Below are positions 1 through 5,118 of a stretch of 6,865 nucleotides of DNA, piece by piece (the stretch's first letter is position 1; each line of letters begins with the position of its first letter). The position numbers were made by a program, and so were the translations under genes. Source of the DNA: a bacterium (GTDB lineage: Bacteria > Patescibacteriota > Minisyncoccia > Phycocordibacterales > UBA2100). The DNA is taken from positions 1-6,865 of the forward strand of contig JAUYLR010000014.1 in NCBI GenBank assembly GCA_030698935.1, written 5' to 3'. The notes under the pieces were generated by a model. It searched no databases, was not told where the DNA came from, and saw only the letters and a program-made list of their open reading frames with translations.

Positions 1-516
1 CCGACATTCCTCCGCACGGCGAAGAATATTTATAAACAGCACCGGCGCTGGACATACGGAGCCGAGAATATCGCTTACATACTTTTCACCTTTATGAAAA
101 ATCCGCGCATTCCGTTCGGAAAAAAATTCCGTGCCGCGTTCGTGCAAATTGAAGGGTTCTGGTCTTTGGTTACGCATCCGCTCGTTCTCTTTGCTGTCGG
201 GTGGCTTCCGCTACTTGTGGGCGGCAGGGGATTCAATGCAACGGTGCTTTCGTATAATCTTCCGCTCGTCGCTAAGGTATTTCTGACGGCGTCGCTGTTC
301 GGGCTCATCGTGTGCGCGGCAATCGGCATGCAGCTCGTCCCCGTCCGTCCGAAAGAATACGGGAAATGGCGGAGTATTCAGCTCATGCTCCAATGGGCGC
401 TCGTCCCCGCCACGATGGTGATATTCACCTCTATTCCGGGGCTGGACGCGCAACTGCGCCTCTTTCTCGGGCGATACTTAGGGTTCTGGGTGACGCCGAA
501 GATAAAAAGGCCATAA
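1..516 (+). CDS. Membrane glycosyltransferase family 2, C-terminal part (5' end outside window)
   Basis: The reading frame is open from base 1, so the gene starts upstream; 171 residues are visible. Residues 13-17 read QHRRW, the QxxRW motif that closes the active site of processive GT2 enzymes such as cellulose and hyaluronan synthases. Three hydrophobic segments follow at about residues 55-74, 88-113 and 126-145. The protein ends with a short conserved-looking stretch, FWVTPK, and a basic tail. The nucleotide-sugar-binding GT-A domain with its DxD motif must lie upstream. GT2 proteins of this build transfer sugars at the inner face of the plasma membrane, often making or exporting a surface polysaccharide or glycolipid. 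The substrate cannot be read from this fragment. The gene ends 13 bases before the PEGA gene, suggesting co-transcription. An internal ATG at 94 is not a likely start, because the QxxRW motif lies before it in the same frame. Confidence 0.8.
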   Translation, partial: PTFLRTAKNIYKQHRRWTYGAENIAYILFTFMKNPRIPFGKKFRAAFVQIEGFWSLVTHPLVLFAVGWLPLLVGGRGFNATVLSYNLPLVAKVFLTASLFGLIVCAAIGMQLVPVRPKEYGKWRSIQLMLQWALVPATMVIFTSIPGLDAQLRLFLGRYLGFWVTPKIKRP

Positions 517-529
517 TGGTACTAAGGGT

Positions 530-1351
530 ATGATGCAACCGCTTTCACGCAACAAACGACGCCTGTATCTTTTCGGACTCATCATTCTTTTCTTCATCTG
601 TCTGCCCGTCGCGCTCTTTTTCGCGAGCGGCTACAGCTTCAGGACCGGATTCGGATTGATAAAAACGGGCGGCATATATATTTCGGTTCCCTATGCGGGC
701 GCCGATGTTTCCCTGAACGGCAAAATCGTGGGGACAAGCGGCATTCTCAAGCGCGGATTCTACATAGACAATCTCGCCCCGAGTTCGTACGAGGTTGTGG
801 TGACCCGCGAGGGTTCGCGGCCGTGGCGCAGGACGCTCGTGGTGGAGGAGAATCTCGTGTCCGACACGAGCGCGTATCTTATTCCCGCCGATATCCGGGC
901 AGTTATGCTCTCGTATACGGAAAGCGCATCAACGACCAAAATGATATCGCGCGCGCAATACAATTCATACATGGCCGCATTTGATGTGCCCGCCGCGACA
1001 ACGACGCGCGGCACGCGCGGCGAATCGGTGTTTGTGGAGAACGGCAACATTAATGTGCGGTTGAGTGACAAAGGCGCCCTGCCCACAAGTAATTTCTGCG
1101 GCCGCCCATCGTATTGCGTGAAAGTAATTCCGATTGAAAACGGACCGCAAACGAGCGTTGCGGCGGCCTTTTTTGGAGGCGGAATCGTGTATGCAACAAA
1201 AGAGAAAGGCGTATTTATTGCGGAAGCCGATGTTCGCCCGACGCCGAGCGCTGCCCCCGTCTATGCGCGCCGCGGCGCAACCTTCCGCGTTATCGACGGC
1301 AATCTCATCGTGAAGGATGGAAAGAATCTCTACGAAATAGAAGGACTGTAA
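530..1351 (+). CDS. Membrane-anchored PEGA-domain surface protein
   Basis: A 273-residue protein with a short basic N-terminus, one strong membrane segment at about residues 12-33, and the rest predicted outside the cell. Residues about 47-118 fit a PEGA domain, a small beta-sandwich found in bacterial surface proteins: YISVPYAGADVSLNG, then GTSG, then a long strand pair ending PWRRTLVVEEN. The C-terminal part (about 165-273) has short repeated beta-type strands (VFVENGNINVRL, GGGIVYATKEKGVFIAEA, FRVIDGNLIVKDGKNLYEIEG) that could be a few propeller-like blades. Cys190 and Cys196 could form a disulfide. Start: ATG codons lie at 530 and 533; AAGGG at 524-528 is better spaced for 533, so the true start may be one codon later. 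It follows the GT2 gene by 13 bases and probably shares its transcript. The function is unknown; a cell-envelope role is inferred from topology and neighbour. Confidence 0.78.
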   Translation: MMQPLSRNKRRLYLFGLIILFFICLPVALFFASGYSFRTGFGLIKTGGIYISVPYAGADVSLNGKIVGTSGILKRGFYIDNLAPSSYEVVVTREGSRPWRRTLVVEENLVSDTSAYLIPADIRAVMLSYTESASTTKMISRAQYNSYMAAFDVPAATTTRGTRGESVFVENGNINVRLSDKGALPTSNFCGRPSYCVKVIPIENGPQTSVAAAFFGGGIVYATKEKGVFIAEADVRPTPSAAPVYARRGATFRVIDGNLIVKDGKNLYEIEGL

Positions 1352-1364
1352 AAACAGGTGCTAG

Positions 1365-1388
1365 CCCCGACGCGCGAAGCGGTCGGGG
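1365..1388. terminator. GC-rich hairpin between convergent genes, possible bidirectional terminator
   Basis: CCCCGAC at 1365-1371 pairs perfectly with GTCGGGG at 1382-1388 around a 10-base loop. It lies 13 bases after the PEGA stop and about 105 bases beyond the PheRS stop, between genes that converge. On the minus strand it is followed by a short T run (complement of 1350-1354); on the plus strand there is no clear T tract. A third partial copy of the arm (GTCGGGAC, 1399-1406) follows. It may be a terminator or just one of the palindromic repeats scattered in this genome. The rest of 1352-1492 shows no gene. Confidence 0.45.
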
Positions 1389-1492
1389 TGTGCGGAGCGT
1401 CGGGACTTCGGACATCTAACGGGATATGCTATTGAATTATGGAAGCGATAACGCAAAGATGATGAGACAACGAGGGAAGCGGGATGCCACCT

Positions 1493-2638
1493 CTACCTCA
1501 CCGTCGCGCCATACTCCCGCGCCGTCGCCTGCTCAAGCTTCTTGTGGAGCGCATCTACTGCCGCGTTCGTGAGCGTGCGTTCACGCGAGCGATAAATGAT
1601 GCGGTACGCATAACTCACCCTGCCCGCGCCGAATTTCTTGGCGTCTTCGTATCTGTCAATAAGCTTCACTTCTTCCACAAGTTCGTCCCCCACAGTCTCG
1701 CGAATGAGGTCAAAGTAGTTGTTCGGCGCAAAGTCACCCGCGACCACGAACGAGATATCGCGCGCGACGGGCGGGTATTTACTCACCTCTTTATACGCGC
1801 GTCCGAGCCGGAGCTGTTTCGTAACTCGCGGGTCGGTTGACCACAGGAGGCGAATGTCAGGCAATTCAAGACTGATGATGGCCCAGCGTTCAAGGCCGAA
1901 CCCGAACGCCCAGCCGTTGTATAGGTCCGCGTCTACGCCGAGTTTTTTCAGGACCGAGCCCTTCACCACGCCGCTCCCGAGAATCTCCATCCAACTCTCC
2001 CCCCTCTTGATTTCAATTTCGGTGCTCGGATGCGTGTAGGGGAACGTCTCCTCGTGGAAGCGGTACTCCATGTCGGCGCCGAAGACGGACGTCACCACTT
2101 TTGCCTCAATGTCCTGCAGGTCTTTCAACTCTATGAGCTTCTTCTTTTTCGGCGTGAGATAGAGCCCATCAATCTGGTGAAAGACGTTCATATGCGTCCG
2201 GTCGATCTCGTCTTTACGGTACACCTTGCCGAACGAGAACACACCGATGTCCTCGCCGCGCGCGAGTCGCTCTCTCACGGACTCCGACCCAAGGTAGTAG
2301 TACCACATAACGGTCGTGTGCGGCCGGAGGATGTGCCTCTCGTTCGCGAAGTACGTGTCGGAGCGGCTTCGTGCGGGATGATTTGGCCCGAAATCAAAGA
2401 GGTCAAAAGCAATGTCCGTTGAGATTATTTCTGGCGCGTCGACGCGGTCAAAATCTTTGAAATCCGGAATGGAAAGTATCTTATCCACCAACTCTTTGAT
2501 AGGACTGCCCGCCGTGCGCGTGAGGTCGGGCATCGCAAGATAGCGCCGCATCCTCGCCGCGTCGTGGTCTGTCCTCGCTTCGAGCGTTTTCAGTATTTCT
2601 CGCTCCTCGTCCCGTGGAATAGCGTATTCTTTTTTCAT
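1493..2638 (-). CDS. pheS: Single-chain (mitochondrial-type) phenylalanyl-tRNA synthetase
   Basis: Attaches phenylalanine to tRNA-Phe using ATP, in the cytoplasm. The 381-residue chain carries a class II catalytic core like PheS: HPAR at 87-90 and SDTYF at 93-97, LRPHTT at 104-109, motif 2 around KVYRKDEIDRTHMNVFHQ at 138-155, THPSTEIEI at 202-210, EILGSGVV at 218-225, and motif 3 GWAFGFGLER at 242-251 followed by PDIRLLW. From about residue 285 it continues straight into an FDX-ACB anticodon-binding domain (KYPPVARDIS, then LIDRY, SYAYRI, ERTLT, final VR). In ordinary bacteria that domain ends the separate beta subunit PheT. A fused core plus FDX-ACB is the plan of monomeric mitochondrial PheRS, and the C-terminal half resembles human FARS2 as I recall it. 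The N-terminal tRNA-binding coiled coil of bacterial PheS and the PheT editing domain are both absent. The start is the ATG at 2638, 24 bases from the predicted transcription start; no strong ribosome binding site is seen. Annotation pipelines may label it simply as the alpha subunit. Confidence 0.93.
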   Translation of the reverse strand: MKKEYAIPRDEEREILKTLEARTDHDAARMRRYLAMPDLTRTAGSPIKELVDKILSIPDFKDFDRVDAPEIISTDIAFDLFDFGPNHPARSRSDTYFANERHILRPHTTVMWYYYLGSESVRERLARGEDIGVFSFGKVYRKDEIDRTHMNVFHQIDGLYLTPKKKKLIELKDLQDIEAKVVTSVFGADMEYRFHEETFPYTHPSTEIEIKRGESWMEILGSGVVKGSVLKKLGVDADLYNGWAFGFGLERWAIISLELPDIRLLWSTDPRVTKQLRLGRAYKEVSKYPPVARDISFVVAGDFAPNNYFDLIRETVGDELVEEVKLIDRYEDAKKFGAGRVSYAYRIIYRSRERTLTNAAVDALHKKLEQATAREYGATVR

Positions 2639-2668
2639 GCGTGCAAACGTCTTTCGTCGGTACGCCGT

Positions 2669-2696
2669 ATTATATCAGCGGAAGAGTATTTTCCAA
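2669..2696 (-). promoter_or_regulatory. Sigma70-type promoter of the PheRS gene
   Basis: Reading the minus strand: TTGGAA (complement of 2691-2696) as -35, a 16-base gap, then TGATATAAT, a perfect extended -10 (TATAAT is the complement of 2669-2674). Transcription would start near 2662, giving a leader of about 24 bases before the ATG at 2638. The -35 abuts the start of the stranded pheT tail, so the promoter sits at the presumed rearrangement junction. Confidence 0.65.
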
Positions 2697-2809
2697 CGAC
2701 TCGTCTTGTTTTCCAATCATTTGAGAAAACATTAACCGATGAGGAGGCGAACGCGGTCATGGAAAAGGTCTATCAAGCGGTCAAAAAAGAGGGTTGGGAA
2801 GTGAGGTAA
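2696..2809 (+). pseudogene. pheT: Remnant of canonical pheT: last ~37 codons (FDX-ACB tail)
   Basis: The plus-strand frame through 2696-2809 encodes RLVFQSFEKTLTDEEAN at 2702-2752, then a helix with MEKVYQAVKKEGWEVR (2759-2806) and a TAA stop. This is the C-terminal half of the FDX-ACB domain that ends the phenylalanyl-tRNA synthetase beta subunit in bacteria. The pattern (hydrophobic strand, E[KR]TLTDEE, amphipathic helix, ending in Arg and stop) is characteristic. Upstream of about 2696 the resemblance stops, and no PheT-like sequence is visible in the other two plus frames of 2639-2695; further upstream is the antisense of the PheRS gene. An eye alignment with the same part of the PheRS in this window gives 11 identities in the first 32 positions, so the two are homologous but long diverged, not a recent duplication. 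The frame has no internal stop and technically stays open back to 2564, but the upstream part is antisense to PheRS. No start codon with a ribosome binding site is evident, so it is probably not expressed. Confidence 0.8.
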
Positions 2810-2837
2810 AAGGGCTAATTTTTATACACATTTCCTC

Positions 2838-2866
2838 TATACAAAGGAGTTGTTTTTTGCTATACT
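2838..2866 (+). promoter_or_regulatory. Promoter of gyrB, near-leaderless
   Basis: TATACA at 2838-2843 (4 of 6 to the -35 consensus), a 17-base gap, and TATACT at 2861-2866 preceded by TGC, which makes an extended -10. Transcription would begin near 2873, only about seven bases before the ATG at 2880. An in-frame TTG at 2850 directly abuts AAAGGAG (2843-2849), but it lies upstream of this start site and has no spacing, so it is unlikely to be the initiation codon. Confidence 0.55.
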
Positions 2867-2879
2867 GAACCCACTAAAT

Positions 2880-5015
2880 ATGGCTGAAAAGAAAAGCAAA
2901 TCCGCCAAAACGTCCGCCTTAAAAAAGGCGGATTTGCCATCCTCATCCGCCGGAGGCGGACCCTCCTCCGGAGGGAAGAAGGCGGGTTCGGCGTATGACG
3001 CGAGCTCCATTACAGTCCTGGAAGGCCTTGAGGCAGTACGCCGGAGGCCCGGCATGTACATCGGAACGACGAGCTCCTCGGGGCTCCACCATCTCGTGTG
3101 GGAAGTTTTTGACAACTCGCGCGACGAGGCGATGGGCGGATTTGCGAATGACATTGAAATCGCACTTTTGCCGGATAACCGCGTCCGCGTTGCCGATAAC
3201 GGGCGCGGAATTCCTGTAGACATCCACCCGAAGACAAAAGTCTCAACGCTTGAGACGGTGATGACCATGCTCCACGCCGGAGGAAAATTCGGCGGAGACG
3301 GATACAAAGTTTCCGGCGGCTTGCACGGCGTCGGCGTTTCCGTCGTGAACGCACTTTCTTCGCACGTGCGCGCGGAGGTGCATCGCGACGGCGGACAGTA
3401 CATGCAGGAGTATAAAAATGGAGGCAAGCCGGTCGGCAAGGCAAAGAAAATCGGCACTTCAAAATTGCACGGAACTATAATCACGTATGAATCAGACGCC
3501 ACTATTTTCCCGGACCGTGAATTGAGTTGGGAAACGATTGTCTCGCACATGCGCCAGCAGGCGTACTTGGTGCGGGGTCTGCGCATCACTATTTTGGATT
3601 TGAGAAAGGCAGAGAAAATTAAAGATGAGGACGTTTTTTATGTCCGCGAATTAGGGGTTGATGCGCCATCCGTCACCTTCTATTTTGAAGGCGGCCTGCG
3701 CTCGCTCGTCTCGTTCCACAACAGACATCTTGAACCGGTACATAAAACCGTCTTCTATGTGGAAAAAGAGCAGGACGGCGTGCAGGTGGAAATCGCGCTC
3801 CAATATGTAGACGACATCACATCCCGAATATCCGCTTTTGCCAACAACATTTACAACAGCGAGGGCGGAATGCATATCACCGGTTTCAAATCGGCACTGA
3901 CGCGCACCCTGAACGCACAGATAAAGAACGGAAACGGCACAAAGGAAAGCGAAACATTCACCGGCGATGACGTGTTGGAAGGAATCACAGCTGTCGTTTC
4001 TGTAAAGCTCCGCGAAATTCAATTTGAGGGGCAAACAAAAGGAAAGCTCGGAAGCGTTGAGGCGCGCGGAGCGGTTGAGACAGTCTTCAGCGAGTCGTTC
4101 GGAATGTTCCTTGAGGAAAATCCCGACGAAGCGCGCGCGATTCTTGGAAAAGTTTCTCTCGCGATGAAGGCGCGCAAAGCGGCCAAAGCGGCTAAAGACA
4201 GCATTTTGCGCAAGGGCGCGTTGGACGGGATGACATTGCCGGGGAAACTCGCCGATTGCCAGACACGGCTCGCGGAGGAAGGAGAACTATTCATCGTGGA
4301 GGGAGATTCTGCCGGAGGTACCGCGAAAATGGGGCGCGACAGGCGCATTCAGGCCATCCTTCCGCTCCGCGGGAAAATCCTCAACATTGAGCGCGCGCGC
4401 ATTGATAAAATGCTTGCCTCGGAGCAAATCAAGAATCTTGTGGTTGCTTTGGGCACCGCAATAGGCGATGTATTCAATATAGAAAAACTCCGCTACCACA
4501 AAATAATTATCGCGACCGATGCCGACGTGGACGGCGCGCACATCCGCACGCTACTCCTCACGCTTTTCTACAGGCACTTCAAGCCATTAATTGACGGCGG
4601 ATTTATTTACATCGCACAGCCGCCGCTCTTTAAAATAAAAAAGGGGAAGGAGATTCACTACGCGTATTCCGACGAGGAGTTGGTAAAACTTGTAGGAAAA
4701 GATGCGCCATTAGAAGAAGTGGACAGTGAACAGTTGACAGATGACAGTGAAGAGAGTCCTGAAGACACTGAAAACTTAAAACTTAAAACTAAAAACTCAA
4801 AGATATCCGTACAGCGCTACAAAGGTCTGGGAGAAATGAATTCAGATGAATTGTGGGAGACCACGATGGACCCCGCTCGCAGAATTCTTAAGCTCGTGAC
4901 GATAGACGACGCACAGGATGCAGACATGGTGTTTGATATGTTGATGGGAACCGATGTCCCCGCGCGCAAATCTTTTATACAGTCGCACGCGAAGGAAGCC
5001 ACCCTCGATATATAA
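2880..5015 (+). CDS. gyrB: DNA gyrase subunit B
   Basis: ATPase subunit of DNA gyrase, which with GyrA introduces negative supercoils. Counting from ATG 2880 the protein has 711 residues. The GHKL ATPase domain shows the family start VLEGLEAVRRRPGMYIG (46-62), catalytic Glu75 in EVFDNSRDEA, DNGRGIP (106-112, Asp106 for adenine) and GGLHGVGVSVVNALS (146-160). The transducer QTK loop is at 385-387. The TOPRIM region has EGDSAGG (474-480), PLRGKILN (495-502) and the Mg-binding acidic triad in DADVDG (547-552). QRYKGLGEMN (645-654) and LWETTMDP mark GyrB rather than ParE. Two parts are extra: a Lys/Ser/Gly-rich N-terminal tail of about 40 residues before the usual YDASSITVLEG, and an acidic then Lys-rich insert at about 615-641. 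Both are encoded by repeat DNA. ATG 2880 is chosen over TTG 2850 because the promoter starts between them; no other in-frame ATG lies before the conserved RPGMYIG. Confidence 0.97.
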   Translation: MAEKKSKSAKTSALKKADLPSSSAGGGPSSGGKKAGSAYDASSITVLEGLEAVRRRPGMYIGTTSSSGLHHLVWEVFDNSRDEAMGGFANDIEIALLPDNRVRVADNGRGIPVDIHPKTKVSTLETVMTMLHAGGKFGGDGYKVSGGLHGVGVSVVNALSSHVRAEVHRDGGQYMQEYKNGGKPVGKAKKIGTSKLHGTIITYESDATIFPDRELSWETIVSHMRQQAYLVRGLRITILDLRKAEKIKDEDVFYVRELGVDAPSVTFYFEGGLRSLVSFHNRHLEPVHKTVFYVEKEQDGVQVEIALQYVDDITSRISAFANNIYNSEGGMHITGFKSALTRTLNAQIKNGNGTKESETFTGDDVLEGITAVVSVKLREIQFEGQTKGKLGSVEARGAVETVFSESFGMFLEENPDEARAILGKVSLAMKARKAAKAAKDSILRKGALDGMTLPGKLADCQTRLAEEGELFIVEGDSAGGTAKMGRDRRIQAILPLRGKILNIERARIDKMLASEQIKNLVVALGTAIGDVFNIEKLRYHKIIIATDADVDGAHIRTLLLTLFYRHFKPLIDGGFIYIAQPPLFKIKKGKEIHYAYSDEELVKLVGKDAPLEEVDSEQLTDDSEESPEDTENLKLKTKNSKISVQRYKGLGEMNSDELWETTMDPARRILKLVTIDDAQDADMVFDMLMGTDVPARKSFIQSHAKEATLDI
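2896..2975. repeat. Cluster of four palindromes inside the 5' end of gyrB
   Basis: Within 80 bases: an 11-base perfect inverted repeat, GCAAATCCGCC at 2896-2906 with its complement at 2927-2937; overlapping it, TCCGCCTT (2913-2920) with AAGGCGGA (2925-2932), loop AAAA; TCCGCC (2946-2951) with GGCGGA (2955-2960), loop GGA; and CCCTCC (2961-2966) with GGAGGG (2970-2975), loop TCC. The core TCCGCC/GGCGGA recurs in three of them. The cluster encodes about residues 6-32, the low-complexity tail that typical GyrB lacks. Confidence 0.85.
4723..4798. repeat. Two heptamer arrays (4 + 4 units) inside gyrB
   Basis: Four 7-base units of form ACAGNNN start at 4723, 4730, 4737 and 4744. After a 20-base spacer (4751-4770), four units of form AAAACTN start at 4771, 4778, 4785 and 4792. 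Because 7 is not a multiple of 3, the units are read in successive frames, yielding residues about 615-641, acidic first and Lys/Asn-rich after. The span coincides with the extra residues relative to typical GyrB. The arms are only weakly complementary, unlike the intergenic arrays. Confidence 0.85.
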
Positions 5016-5017
5016 AA

Positions 5018-5117
5018 CAGGTTTCAGGTTCTAGGTATCAGGTTTCAGACCGTTAAGAACAGAACCCCCTTTTAGGATTTTTTTGTGTGGAACCTGTAAC
5101 CTGACACCTGTAACCTT
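5018..5117. repeat. Inverted heptamer arrays between convergent gyrB and CARDB genes, possible terminator
   Basis: Left arm: four 7-base units of consensus CAGGTTN at 5018-5045, with a degenerate fifth. Right arm: four units of consensus TAACCTG at 5090-5117, the reverse complement. Positions 5027-5048 match the complement of 5094-5115 at 18 of 22 bases, so a long imperfect hairpin can form, with a 44-base spacer holding a run of seven T (5078-5084). It fills the gap between two converging genes, starting three bases after the gyrB stop and ending just before the CARDB stop, so it may end transcription from both sides. Confidence 0.75.
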
Positions 5118-5118
5118 T

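Noticed and set aside
1413..1492. Possible small gene or promoter in the gap before the PheRS 3' end
   Set aside because: No frame with a start and ribosome binding site that does not run into PheRS antisense, and no convincing -35/-10 pair.
1484..1840. Plus-strand open frames opposite the PheRS gene (also 1719-2039 and 2030-2422)
   Set aside because: They are antisense shadows of a clearly conserved synthetase; no recognisable domains.
2564..2809. An 81-residue plus-strand gene covering the pheT tail
   Set aside because: Its first 25 codons are antisense to the PheRS start region, and only the last ~37 codons resemble any protein; better read as a remnant.
2850..2879. TTG at 2850 as the gyrB start
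   Set aside because: It directly abuts AAAGGAG with no spacing and lies upstream of the predicted transcription start; ATG 2880 fits better.
2837..3589. Long minus-strand open frame opposite gyrB
   Set aside because: Shadow frame created by codon bias of gyrB; Pro/Ser-rich with no domain resemblance.
2880..5015. ParE (topoisomerase IV subunit) instead of GyrB
   Set aside because: QRYKGLGEMN and LWETTMDP are the GyrB forms of these motifs.
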